Of a stretch of DNA of 64,000 nt, positions 22,901 to 37,872 are shown in pieces. Within the stretch, counting starts at the first letter, position 1; each line of letters begins with the position of its first letter. A program made the translations under genes and the position numbers. Source of the DNA: Cyanophora paradoxa (Eukaryota > Glaucocystophyceae > Cyanophorales > Cyanophoraceae); contig QPMI01000395.1 of NCBI GenBank assembly GCA_004431415.1, positions 558,001 to 622,000 on the forward strand, written 5' to 3'. The notes below the pieces were generated by a model. The model was given only the letters and a program-made list of their open reading frames with translations, made no database searches and was not told the origin of the DNA.

Positions 22901-24792
22901 CTCGTTTGAAGCCTGCGCGCCCCTTTCCTTCACCGCACTCTTGAGAGCTCGCTTGGCAGCCAGCTCCTGGCGGCGCGCAGCGTTTCTCTCCACCGCGCTG
23001 TAGGGAAAGAATGACATCTTCATCAGCCCGATATCGATGCTGCAGATTTAAAAATACTTGATCGGTATCCAAACGGGCAGGGACTTACGCTGCAAGTTTC
23101 TCTCGGTTCTTTTCGTAGACGGCCTTGAACTCGGCGGGGCCGCCGGGCCCGGAGTAGCGCGACTGGAGGCGTGGGATGATGTGCTTGTCTATGTACATCA
23201 TGTACACTGCGAGGCGTGTCGCAGTCGCCTTGTCCATCGCGCTCAGGACCGATTCCCGGTCTGTAGCAAGGTTGTATCTGCGAGGAATTTACTTCAAAGC
23301 ATGCGCAGTGGAAGGCCATCATGATCAAATGGATTGCCAAGTTGCTTCGAAATTTAATTTAAAGGATTCGCGGGACGACCACGGGACGCACATCAGATCC
23401 ATCATCTCGAGAGAGGCTTTTCCAAAACAAGTAAGACTCTTTGACTTGACTTCCTCGAGCAACGGACGCGCCGCGACGAAAATGGCCCGAGGGATTTGTA
23501 CGCTCACTACGCCCTGTCCCCGATCCCATCCATCAGAGAGAATCTCGTGACATGATAGCGGAGCGCAAGCGCCAGCTTAGCCTGTTATCGATAGCTCTAG
23601 ATGCACGTATATATGCATTTGTACGGGAAATGATCATTTTCGCATGAAACAAATTAAAGAAGATACTTTAAACAAGCACCGCGCTCATGCACGTGTCACT
23701 TAATTAATTAGAAATCTTTCGGTTACAGACTAGAAATCACTTAATTAGAATGCACAAGTACTAGTGCCATTATACACCAAAAATAGAGATAATTAATATT
23801 ACACTCACTTCATATGATCTGAGGTACGCCGCCTCATCCCCGTCGAAGAATAAGGCAGTGCCGTAAGAATCGACGTAATCGCGCGAGACACCTTTCTGCG
23901 TTTGCGCGTGGGCAAGGGCGCGGGGCCCATGCGGGGCGGGTGTATCAGGAGAGTCAAAGAAACTAGCTTTGGAGGGGCCGCGCGCAGGCTGCAGCTGCAC
24001 GCCGTGTGACGCGCACCTTCTCGCGGGGAGGCTTCCGCTCCCGGTCGCGACGTTGACGCTTCGAAGGCTTGGGGGCTGATACTGCTGCTGATGCTGATGC
24101 TGCTGCTGACGACGATGCCGCTGCCGCTGCCGGCCGCTCCGCGTCCGGGGCGACGACGGAAGCAGCGGCCGCCTGCGCCGTCTGCTCGTCCTGCAGCTCC
24201 TCGCGCATCAAGCCGATGATGGGCGCGAAGCGCGGGTCGGCCTCCAGCCGCTCGCGCCTGGGGACCCTCTCCCCGCGCTCCAGCGCCAGGAAGAACAGTG
24301 CGTCGCAGACGAGCGCGTGCCCGCGGCTCTCCAGCCGCAGGTGCTCCTCCAGCGCGCCCTTCACCGCCTGCGCACGTCGGCGCGCGCGCCGGCGTCAGCA
24401 GACTCGCGACGCTGCGCGTGAGGGAGCTCGGGCGGGCGCGCCTCGTCCGTGGCGAGCTGTTTGAAGACGCCGGGCGCCCGCAGCTGGAGGATCGCAAGAT
24501 CCTCCGCCGGCACCGACCCCGGAGCTCCCGCCTTCTGCAGGATCTCTCGCGCTAGGAAGCTGCGAATGCCGGCGGTCGCCACGGCGCCATGGCCATGGCC
24601 AGCCGGCGCCGCGGCGCCGGCCGCGGCCGCGCCCGGAAACTTGCTCGCGCCGGACACGAGCCGGTCGAGAGCCGTGACCGCAGCTGGAATCTGGTTCGAG
24701 CTCTCCTCTGCCTCGGCGCGGGCGGCGAGAATCCGGAGCCGCAGCGCCTCAGTTACCCCAAAGCGGTAGCTGACGGTCACTGCAGCAGCCAT
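16985..24792 (-). CDS. M2: modular four-repeat protein, complete copy
   Basis: Paralogue of M1. Exons: 24792-24442, 24367-24017, 23988-23809; A1 23513-23392, B1 23277-23089, C1 22997-22902, linker/D 22818-22662; A2 22436-22315, B2 22265-22083, C2 21981-21865, linker 21784-21669 and 21582-21509, D 21404-21315; A3 21000-20879, B3 20753-20571, C3 20453-20325, linker from 20250, D ending 19490; A4 ending 19047, B4 18668-18471, C4 split (near 18.32 kb and 17990-17860), Ser-rich linker from 17793. The C-terminal region includes VWERYQEVTAKVAEQRLAL (about 17.22 kb) and KVDLGLVKHLIREFVLTTY (about 17.08-17.03 kb). Phases agree across every junction checked. Modules are helical and charged with acidic Ser linkers. 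No signal peptide or membrane segment was seen. A scaffold or nuclear role is possible but unsupported. The 3' end is uncertain. Confidence 0.7.
17280..19230 (-). repeat. M2 module 4
   Basis: A diverged A exon ends at 19047 (HLFRAARLLLVDVEAS, then SLDHLDLM). B is 198 nt with IVPRLQTRYPGGLAELKA. C is interrupted by an extra intron. The Ser/Asp linker leads into the C-terminal exons. This is the most diverged module and the one absent beyond exon A in M1. Confidence 0.6.
19490..21000 (-). repeat. M2 module 3
   Basis: A 122 nt, B 183 nt, C about 129 nt, an Ala/Pro-rich linker, and a D exon carrying AEFFNGDETAFRNSF. The linker contains an internal duplication of a GGP/AVSGAA-type segment relative to M1. 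Confidence 0.75.
21315..22436 (-). repeat. M2 module 2
   Basis: A 122 nt, B 183 nt, C 117 nt, linker in two exons, and a D exon ending FFNGDEAAFRKSFE before a GTGAGTGC donor. Confidence 0.75.
22662..23513 (-). repeat. M2 module 1
   Basis: A 122 nt, B 189 nt, C 96 nt, linker/D 157 nt. It carries RPLLEEVKSKSLTCFGKASL and FFGGDEAAFRASYE. Confidence 0.75.
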
Positions 24793-24905
24793 GGATACGT
24801 GGGCGAGGCGCTCAGCTGCCGCTACAGTTCCCTGTCATCGCTAGTCGGTGTCGACCGCCCCTAACTGCCGCCGGTGCTGGCGGACCCGAGCTGTCGTACC
24901 CCTGG
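24793..24905 (-). promoter_or_regulatory. conserved upstream region of M2
   Basis: Near-identical to 15603-15715 upstream of M1. It probably includes the 5'UTR and core promoter. Beyond it the flanks share only palindromic and GC-rich words. Confidence 0.4.
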
Positions 24906-25440
24906 CCGCTTGACGCGGCAATGACGCCGCTGCGACGGTGACGTCGACGCCGCTGCGCCGTCTCCGGCGCCCTGCGCCGCGCCACGGCTCGGCCACGCGA
25001 GCGGCCGGGCCGCCTCCGCGCCTGCGGATGCAGCGCTAGCTAATTTTATAAAGCCGGCGACGGCCGCGGCCGCCGCCGCGCGCGCGCCAGATCTAGAGCC
25101 CTCCAGCCAAGATCATCGGATCTATAGCTAAATCTAGCCGCGCAGCGCGCGGCGGCGCCCGCATGCAGCCGCGCGTGCGCCAGCCTAGCCAGCTGTAGTA
25201 TAAGTAGCAGCTGAGTCATGATCAAGTCTCGCAGGTCTATAGCTAACCCTAGTAGATCTAGATCTGGAAAGGAGAGGCCCTTAGGTCTGTGCCTATCTTG
25301 TGGCAAACTTCAAATTGATTTTATAGACAAATTTTTTGGACCTAGGTACCCATTTTCGACCCATATAGCTAACCCTAGTAGATCTAGATCTGGACAATCG
25401 TACGTATGGCATCAATATCGGCCCGATAAGCTGCAGCCTC

Positions 25441-26694
25441 TCCAACTCAGTCACCCCGGGCCGGGGCCGGCCCTGAAGCCTCGTGTGTGTGGGAGGAGAC
25501 CGCCGAGGGGGGTGGGACCGCCGGGCGGTCCGGACCCGATCCGTCGGCCCCGGAACGCCCGCCGGTCCCGCCGCGGGAGGAGGGGGGTGGGGGAGGAGAT
25601 CGATCAGGGACGAGGCGACGGGGCGGCGCCGGCCCGCCGGCCCCCCGCCTCCAGCCGGAAGCAAGCGCACGGGGGCCGGTCGCCGCCTGGCGAGGCGCGA
25701 GGCCGTTTCTGCGAACGAAGCGTCAGGGGGTACCGAAGCGCCGGGGGCGGCCCGGGAGCGCGCGGGGCACCCGAACCGGTCTTCGGGGTACCCAAATCGG
25801 ACGTCGGGTACCCGCCGGCGTTCCAGCGGAGGAAGTGCTCGAGGCACGGTACCCCCGGGCGCATTGAGCCAGGGGGGTACTCCGTCGGCCGATCTCGCGC
25901 GAAGCCCGATCAGTCCGCCCGCGCCAGGGCTCTCGCCCGTGCTGCTGTACCCATCAGCGAGCAGGTGCAGCGCAGTGGGGTGAGGGGGGATGGGGGAGGG
26001 AGGGGAGGGCGGGAGAGGAGGGGGAGGAGGGGGGGGGGGCGAGGGGCGGGGGCGGGCGGGGGCGGGGGGCGGGGGGGGGGGGGGGGGGAAGGTTGAGAGG
26101 GAGGGAACGAGCGCGGGGGAGAGCGCACCGCGGTATGGGTTCTGAAGTCGACTCGTGAAGCCGTCGGGGCGAAAGGAGAGGTGAGGCCGCGCCGCCCGCC
26201 CTGCTCCCCGTCGACCGAAGGCGGCTTGGCAGCGACGCGAAAGGCCTGCGCGTCGCGGGGGCGTCAGCTGCGGGCGCGGAGGCCGCGGGGGCCGGGCGCC
26301 GGGCGGCGTGCCTCCTCTTCCTCCTCCTCCTCCGATTCGGGCCCCGCCTCCGATCCGGCGGGCCGCCGCGCAGCGAGGGCGCACGATCACCGCCGAGGAC
26401 GGCCGACGGGGCGGCGGGGCGACGGGGCGACGGGCGCGCCGCGCCGGGGCGGGCTTGAGGCGGCGGGCGGCGGGCGGGCTCGGCGGGCTAGAGCTCGCCC
26501 GCGCCTCGCGTGAAGCGGTGCAGGAGCCGGGGGGCGGAGGCGGCGGCGGCGGGCGTGTGCGAGCAGACTGCAGCTGCGCTGCGCAGAAGCGGACATAGTC
26601 GGTCCCGGTGCCGAGTGGGAGGGCCGGGGCTCGGCGGCTAGAGCCTCGCGTGAAGCGGTGCAGGAGCCGGAGGGCGGAGGGGCGCCGGTCGGCT

Positions 26695-26729
<35 letters not shown>

Positions 26730-27018
26730 TGCGCGGGCGGACTGCGGCCGCGCTGCCGGGAGGCGGACACCCTCGGGCCGGGAGAAGAATGGGAGGGCCG
26801 GGGCCCTGGGCGGGGCGGCCTGGAGCCCGGGCGGCGCCGCCTTCGAACCAGCGCCCGGCCCCGAGCCCTGGCGCAGGCCCGCCCGACCTCGCAGCGGCCA
26901 GCGCGGAGATCGAAGCCTACGCCCAGGGCCGCTAAGACGCTGAGATGCGCGCGGGCGGGGGCGGGCGGAGGGTCGGGGCTGCGCACGCGTCGCACCGGCG
27001 CAGAGGGCCCCGCCGCGG
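25441..27018. other. GC-rich region without a reliable gene
   Basis: Very GC-rich with G runs at 25.98-26.10 kb and a CGG-repeat stretch at about 26.70-26.73 kb. A long open frame exists on the minus strand (27146-25293), but its Arg/Pro/Ala composition is what GC-rich non-coding DNA gives. If a gene is present it is on the minus strand, judging by the C-rich sense strand. I could not define exons. Confidence 0.4.
26500..26800. repeat. imperfect tandem duplication of about 140 bp
   Basis: The words GTGAAGCGGTGCAGGAGCCG and GGGAGGGCCGGGG each recur about 140-180 bp apart (near 26510/26650 and 26620/26790). The second copy has an expanded CGG tract. Confidence 0.6.
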
Positions 27019-27506
27019 TTAGCCGGGGACGATGCAAAGGCGTTCCAGGCCCGCATGCGCAGCGCTAGCCCGGCGCTGAGCGGCTTCCGGGTCGACGCAG
27101 GACGGCTCGACGTCCCGCTGCACATTCTCCACCAGCCCAGCCACATCGCTGCTGCGCGACTTCTGTTAGCTCTCAGAGCGCTCGGGAATTCGGTCTGCGC
27201 CCCTCCGGCTCGCGTACCTCGGGGACGAGAACGCTAACTCGGCGGGCCGCGACCGGCCTCCCGCCACTTGCGGACACCACGCCGGCGACCAGACCGGCGG
27301 CGCATCTCCAGGACCGAGAAGCGATGCGCGAGGACGTCGGCCGGGAGCTGCGCCGCTGCCGGCTGCCTGGAGCCCGCTTGCTGCATCCCACCCCTGCGCA
27401 TCTTCTGCTCCAACTCGCCGGCCTCGCTCATTCGATTCTCTTGCACCGCCGGGCTGGTCGATTTCAGGGCTTTGAGATGCGGTGGTCGCATGCCAGAGGG
27501 GTACAT
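27019..27506 (-). CDS. small unknown protein, divergent from the 27.6-kb gene
   Basis: A possible two- or three-exon gene. The first exon starts at 27506 (MYPSGMRPPHLKALKS) and includes the plausible helical run NRMSEAGELEQKMRR and LPADVLAHRFSVLEM. The last exon, roughly 27150-27019, reads SDVAGLVENVQRDVEPSC and ends in TAA at 27021-27019 after GLERLCIVPG. Splice joins are tentative. No family was recognised. The alternative is non-coding sequence upstream of the plus-strand gene. Confidence 0.3.
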
Positions 27507-27627
27507 TGGTCAACAGGGTCCCACAGTTCATTCATGTGAAGCGCCTGAGCTTGAGCCCTCGCACGATTCTTTAAGTAGGCCGCCGCGCGAAGGATTTCGG
27601 TTTTGCGTTCCATCAGCATCAACGAAG
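27507..27627. promoter_or_regulatory. putative bidirectional promoter
   Basis: A 121-bp interval between the start of the minus-strand candidate (27506) and the ATG at 27628. It is less GC-rich than its flanks. No clear box elements were seen. It holds only if both gene starts are right. Confidence 0.25.
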
Positions 27628-28890
27628 ATGTCGTCTGCCGCAGCCCGCCACGTGACATTCGCGCCCGAGCTCGACCCGGCGACCCCGGACACCACGGATT
27701 CGGAGGAGAGCGACGTAGACATCCTCGACGTGCTCAACGACAGCCTCGACGCGGTCTTCGTGGAGAAGCTGCAGGCCAGCCTCGCGTTCTCGCAGCAGCA
27801 GGCGAACGCGCATCCGGGCACGCGCCCGGCGTCGCCGACCTCGACGGACGTGGGCGACGACTCTGACGACGATTCCGAGGACGCGGCGACGGCACCGAGC
27901 TCAGGGTCGTTTGCAGCCGGTGTGCAGATGGTTGCGGCCCCGCGCCTATCCTATGCACCAGGCACAAAGACCCAAGGCTCGGGCCTGGCCCCGTCGGCCG
28001 TGGCCGCACCCGTGGTGCTCCGCATCGCCTGCGGGTGGGCCGAGGTGAGCCCCGCGCGCGCCGCGTTGTTCACCTGACGCAGCGTTCGCCCGTGCAGAAT
28101 GGGCCGGTCGTGCAGAACCACATCCAGGAGCTCGCGGTCACCGCCGAGTGCGGCGGCGCCAGGATCGGCCTGGGGCGGGCCTTCCCCGGCTGGGGCCGGC
28201 CCGGCGCGTACGCGCTGGAGCTGATCCCGGAGATGTGCGTCGGCAAGGACGCCTTCGTGCCCGTGCCGGGGCGCGAGCTCCTGGGCGACAAGTTCTGCCC
28301 CGAGCTCATCGCGCCCTCCCTCGCCACCGGCGACATCGCCTACGACGAGGACGGGGTGCGCGCCCCGCGCCCCGCGCCCCGCGCCCCGCGCCGCGTTCGC
28401 CTGGCGCCCTCTGATGGAGCGCGTGCGGCAGGCGATGCGCGTGAGCGCGCGGCTCTGGCTGAAGGCGAAGGACCTCGCGGCGTACAAGCCGCACAAGGAG
28501 CTGCTCCGCTGCCGCCTCGTCGTCACCCGCTGCGCCACGCCGCGCGCCCCCGCCGCCGTCGTCGCGGAGGGCACCACGCCCGCCTACCGTGCGCCGCCCG
28601 CCGCCCGCCCCCGCCCCGCCCCGCGCTGACGTCGACGGGCGCGCGCAGGCTGCTACTGCAAGGCGAACACGGCGGACCGCAACGCCGGCGGCCACGGCTC
28701 CACGATGCGAAAGGCGGCCCCGGCGCCGCGCCAGGACCGCCCGAAGCGCAAGCGCGCGCCCCGCGCCCGCGACGAGAGCGACGAGAGCGACTCGGAGGCG
28801 GCGGCGCCGGCGCCCCGCGAGGGCCGCCCCAAGCGCCGCTGCGCCCGCCGCAGCTTCGCGGAGAGCGACGAGAGCGACTTCGAGCCGTAG
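27628..28890 (+). CDS. unknown acidic/basic protein, four exons
   Basis: Start ATG 27628, stop TAG 28890. Exon 1 encodes an acidic Ser/Asp-rich region (DTTDSEESDVDILDVLNDSL). A 38-nt GT-AG intron (about 28045-28082) joins ACGWAE to RSPVQNGPVVQN in frame. The central exon has a compact region (ECGGARIGLGRAFPGW, ELIPEMCVGKDAFVPV), and a third exon encodes RVSARLWLKAKDLAAYKP. The last exon is a basic tail with two copies of a K/R-rich, DESDES pattern, suggesting a nuclear protein. The compact middle may be a real domain, but I do not recognise it. The frame is also open upstream of 27628, so the N-terminus could be longer. Confidence 0.6.
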
Positions 28891-29535
28891 ACGAGGCCGC
28901 CCCGTGCCCCGCTTTGTAGGGCTCTCGCTGTAGCCCGCCCAGTGACTTGGCTTTCCGATCCCTTTGATCAAAAGACCAAAACGCATTCGTTTCCTTTTCA
29001 AGTTTTGCACTTAGTTTCAAGCTTCATCATGTAGCACAACTCATTCAGTTATTCAGTAAAGATCATCATGTACAGTGACGTAGTATTTATTCATAGCTAT
29101 AGCTATAGCCTTGCAAATGTGATGTTCGCCGCATCATGTGCCCTCCTTTTCTTCCTTCAATTTTCGGGTTTATCATGAAGTTAGACTCGGACTCGCCGTC
29201 GAAATACATAGATCACGAAGTGAAATTGTAAATTAGAAACAGGCATAGGCCTCTTTCAGACTCGCTATCTATCCCATTCCCGCTGGCGACTCGCCGCGCA
29301 ACTTGCTTGCCTCTTCATTTCGCATCCGATGATCCCCCAATGATCATTGAATTCGAAATTCACACAAAGAACTACCTAGCTGGCCCTGGAATTCAGGATC
29401 TAAAAACGGTAGGACGGGTCTTCTAACAACTCCAGCTGTCCACTCTCTCGAGTCTAGAACTCGCGTGCGGCGCGGGGGGGGGGGGGGGGGGGGGGGGGGT
29501 GTGGCCGCCCTTATAAGTAGCTTAAATTTTAGAAT
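28891..29535. other. intergenic, AT-rich then poly-G
   Basis: The space between two convergent genes. It is mostly AT-rich with TTCATTCAG-like words and TATAGCTATAGC repeats. Beyond 29.46 kb it contains a 26-base G run (29474-29499). No gene was seen; probably 3' ends of both neighbours. Confidence 0.5.
29474..29499. repeat. 26-base poly-G tract
   Basis: An uninterrupted run of 26 G on the plus strand, just 3' of the minus-strand RING/TRAF gene. The length may be inaccurate for technical reasons. Confidence 0.8.
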
Positions 29536-30974
29536 TAAGGGGCGCGGGGGAGGCCTTGCAAGCGCATGCCGGCCTCGAGGCGGATCTGCACGCGCGGGGT
29601 GGGCGGGATGGGCGGGGCTCGCGAGTTGGGGAGAAGGAGAAAGTGGGCGGGAAGCGCGAGGGTCGGGGTTGGGGTTGGGTTGGGGGGGGGGGGGGGGGTA
29701 CCCGACCCTGACGGCGGCGCGGGTGGAACCTGAAGGCGCGCTCGCGGTCCTTCTGAGGAGCGCGGAGAGGAGGGGCGGGAGGAGGAGGGGGGGCGAGGAA
29801 AGGGGGAGGGGGGGAGGGGGAAGGGCGGCAAGTTGGGAAGGGGGTACGCGGCATCATGATCAGGCCGGGGGAGGGGGAGAGAGGAGTGGGACGCCGGTGG
29901 GGGGGATGGGCGGGGAAGGGGGGGGTACGCGGTAGGGAGCGGAAGGGGGCGGTGCATGCACGACGGAGCGGCTACGCGCGGCGCTGTGCGGACCTCGAGT
30001 AGTGACGCTGCGCCGCTCCTCCACCCGCCGCTCCAGCGCGCCTGCGCCCCGCCCCGCGCCGCTCAGCGGGCCCGAAAAACGTTGGGATCAAATCTCCTTT
30101 CGGACCTTTGTCGCGGGTGAGGCGGGCGGCGAGGTCGTCCTTCTCGCGGGCGAGGTCGCCGTTCTCGCGCCTCAGCCGCACCACGAGCTCCCGCAGGCAG
30201 CGCTCTGCCCCGGGCCGCGCCGGGTCAGGGGAGGCAGGGTGGGAGAGGGGGCGCGAGGAAGCGGCGCGCCGAGGTGCGCCGGGAGCTCCGAGCGGGGGAG
30301 CCGGGAGGAGCAGCCGAGCTCGGCGTTGGGGCACGGCGGCCGGCACGCCGCCTCTGTGCGCCTGCCGGCGGGGCGGGTGAGGCACGAGGCGGAAGGGAAT
30401 CCGAAGGTGCGCACCGGCAGCTCGTCGAGAAGGACGCGGGCCCCGCAGCCGCCACACGCACCCCAGCCCGCCGCGCAGCCCGCTACGTGTGCCGCGAAGG
30501 AGCCCACGTCGCCCCGCCACTCGCAGCCCAGCCCCTGGAACCGGCAGCTGCGCGGGCAGCTGCGCACTGCACTCGCAACTCGTTGATGCGCCGAGCAACG
30601 AACCAGGCGGACCGAGAGCGGTCGCGGTCGATGACATCGCGGTCGATTGGGCACTTGAGCTGCGCTCTTCGGCGCTCGTGCTGGAAGGGGTAGCCAGCCT
30701 CCCTCGCCAGCCGCTCGCCGCATGCCCGACACAGCTTGTGCTCGTTCGAGCACCCCAGCAGCGTCTGCGGGCGGCGGTCGCATCAGTCGTACGCGCCGGC
30801 GCCGTGGTAAGGGCTGCTATTGAAGCGGACAAGCGGAGAAGTGCGCACCGGCTCTCGCATGACGAGGCAGCAGATGGCGCATGTGAGCTCGAGCCGCTGA
30901 GCCTGCGCCTCCTCACCGGGCTCGAAGATCTCCGACGGCCAGCCGCCTTTCCCATCGATCGGGCTGGCGGCCAT
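29536..30974 (-). CDS. RING finger / TRAF-type zinc-finger protein
   Basis: Probable E3 ubiquitin ligase or TRAF-like adaptor. Start ATG 30974 (MAASPIDGKGGW). Exon 1 ends with the first RING cysteines (LTCAICCLVMREP). Exon 2 supplies CSNEHKLCRAC and KCPIDR, completing a C3HC4-type RING. It is followed by ARRINELR and a TRAF-type zinc finger, C-x6-C-x11-H-x3-C (CRFQGLGCEWRG...HVAGC). A second Cys/His cluster (CPNAELGCSSRLPRSELPAHL) and a short coiled coil (VRLRRENGDLAREKDDLAAR) follow. Downstream small exons include KDRERAFRFHPRRR (about 29.76 kb) and a final IRLEAGMRLQGLPRAP ending in TAA near 29538. The reading frame changes between the RING and the zinc finger at about 30.57 kb within 30 bp, needing a very short intron or an indel. 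Introns are C-rich on the sense strand. Confidence 0.7.
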
Positions 30975-32611
30975 TCTCACACAGCTATCTTCGCTGAAGC
31001 CGGTACATCCGCGCAGAGAGCCCTCAAGCTGCTGCGCGCTGGCGGGGATGAGCTTCGCGCAAGATCCTCCAAAAGCCCAGATCTAGATCCTCCACATACC
31101 AGATCGCGGCGCTCCTGCAGTCGCGGCGCTCCTGCAGTCCGCGCTCCGACTTTTGGTCCGTTCGGCTCCGCCGAACCGCCGGAACCATTGCGCGCTCGGC
31201 AGCCGAGCTCGAGGTCCCGCCGCGCGTCGCGAGCGGGCTGTAGCTGCAGCTGCTGGTCCAGTGCTGGACTGGGCTAGGGTACGATGTACGAGGTACTGAG
31301 CGGGGTACGCGAGCTTGGCAAGCCGAAGCGCCGCGTGTTTGCAATTGTCATCGACGTCTCGCTTTCGGCGCGGCACACTCCGGCGCGCAGCTCAGCAACT
31401 GCATCTTAGCATCGGCACAGCGAGCTCGAGGGCCGGCCGCGGCCGCGCGCGGGCGCGTGCAGCTGCAGCTAAGCGGTCCGGTCAAGTCTGCAAGCGGCAC
31501 CGGCGCCGGCGTATCGCATCGGCGCGGCGCGGCACACTCCGGCGCGCAGCTCAGCAACTGCATCTTAGCATCGGCACGGGGATCTCGAGGGCCGGCCCCG
31601 GCCGCGCGCGGGCCGGGCGCGTGCACCTGAGCGGTCCGGTCAAGTCTGCAAGCTGCACCCGCGATTAAGGTGAGAGCACTTATAGGTAGAGGAGAGCAAT
31701 AAGAAGCTTATGTTAAGAGCATTGCGCGCGCTGCGCATGCAGCGCCGCGGCCGCTGCCGACGCGAGCGCGACCGGCCGCGGCCGCGGCCGCGGCCTATAG
31801 CTAGGCCTGACGCGCGCGGTCATGATCAATTGCAAGCCTTAGAGAACGTTAACTGCAGCTGGTCATGACCGGGGCTCGCTAGTTATATCGTGACTTCGGC
31901 CCGGGACGGCGCCGGCCGCGGTGCGGGGACCCCGCGCGCTGCGGTCCGACGGTCGTTAATCTGTGCATGATTTCGAATTCTACCCGATCATGCATGAGCT
32001 GAGAATCGATCGTACGCGTGCAGCACTACTCGGATCTCAAGCCGCTAGGCCGTACGTGTGTACGTATACGTACCTCTAGATCTTCAAGATCTTCAAATGG
32101 GCAATCGAACCTCACTTGCAAGTGCGCGCGATATCGATCGAGTTTAATTTATCGATACTTTTTGCGCCCGAGTCTCGGAGTATACGTATTCAACGTTATA
32201 ATTAACTGACATGTACACGCTATATATCCTCGCATCATGATCAGACTTGTCCAAGCGCGCGTTCGCGGAAGAACTAGCTTCGAATCCGAGTAATCCGATG
32301 CGTTACAGCGCGTACGTGAATGATCATGAATATGCATATCCGGATCCGGACGTCGACACGCGCAGCTGCATGCGCAGGACGTCGACATTGCCATCGAAAA
32401 GCGAAACACCTGCGACATGCATCGTGGTTCGTGCGAAACCGTGCCCATGCACATCGATATCGCTGGCCTTCCTTGCAGTTAATTATATAAGCTTGCAAGG
32501 GTATGAATTAAGCGACGTCGACATGCACAGCCCGTCTTGCTCTCTATAGCTATAATGACAAACTTAAAGCCTGATTGCAATTGCATAATTGTATGCGCGC
32601 AGGCACAAATA
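30975..32611. other. intergenic with local repeats
   Basis: Contains a 159-bp tandem duplication (separate entry), many palindromic words (CTGCAGCTGCAG, GGCCGCGGCCGC, CGTATACGTACG) and AT-rich sequence from 31.95 kb. Open frames on the minus strand at 31.0-31.4 kb have no recognisable features. No gene is supported. Confidence 0.45.
31371..31655. repeat. 159-bp tandem duplication
   Basis: The block beginning CGGCACACTCCGGCGCGC at 31371 recurs at 31530, and both copies run through GGTCCGGTCAAGTCTGCAAG. The second copy is slightly shorter internally. It is near-identical, so recent. Confidence 0.8.
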
Positions 32612-37192
<4,581 letters not shown>

Positions 37193-37872
37193 GCGCTTGC
37201 CGTACTAGAATCGGCTTGACCAAGTCCGTGTGTTGCACGCAAGTACACGTAAGCGTGCACAATCATGATCAGGAGCCACTGGGCCATGATCATGAGGTCC
37301 ATGATTGATATCATGATCATGATCATGTGATCATGAAGCGTTTCATGTTTGCTAAGTTACGAGCCCCCCGGGCCGGGGCCGCGGGCCCGACTGAGCCAGG
37401 CCCACCCCGGATCCGAGACCGGAACCGGTACCAGGCCGAGGGCCGGGTCCGACCCAGCTGCAGGGTCAGCGAGGACTTCTTACATGTGATAGTTTGCGGC
37501 CGGTAGCAGTCGCCCTGGCGGCCGCGGCCCGCCAGCTCATGATCAGCGGCTGCAGGCCCCGGCCAAGCTGTACATGTACCGTAATAAGGTATACGTACAA
37601 ATTAAATGCATGTACTACGGTACAACATAATACGCACGTGTACGCAGATTCCTTAGCAATTATAGCTAACTAGTAATCTTTACAACGATAAATTGTATGT
37701 TGGGGCCCGGGGGGGCCGTGCCTGCCTAGGTCTGAAGCTGCAGTTGAAAGTTGAGACGACTCCGAATCGTTGGAAGGCGGAGGGAGGACGACATCAAGTT
37801 GAAAGTTAAGACGACATCAAGGCGACAAGGGAGGATGGTGGTCAGCAAGGGAGGTGGAAGCAAGTTTGAGAT
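37193..37872. other. intergenic, palindrome-rich
   Basis: Contains an iterated TGATCA/ATGATC tract at 37.30-37.34 kb and CGTATACG-type words. It lies between two convergent genes. No gene was seen. Confidence 0.5.

Larger units (their letters stand above)
18940..25440. repeat. segmental duplication, right copy
   Basis: Partner of 9540-16150. The 16.15-18.94 kb interval between the copies holds the M2 3' exons and has no counterpart left of 9.54 kb, so the duplicated unit did not include the gene's 3' end. A short tandem duplication of the TAGCTAACCCTAGTAGATC word lies within the tail, at about 25.24 and 25.37 kb. Confidence 0.8.

Noticed and set aside
25293-27146. A 617-codon open frame on the minus strand
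   Set aside because: Its Pro/Arg/Ala/Ser composition, CGG repeats and G runs are what very GC-rich non-coding or intronic DNA produces, and no domain or conserved segment is visible.
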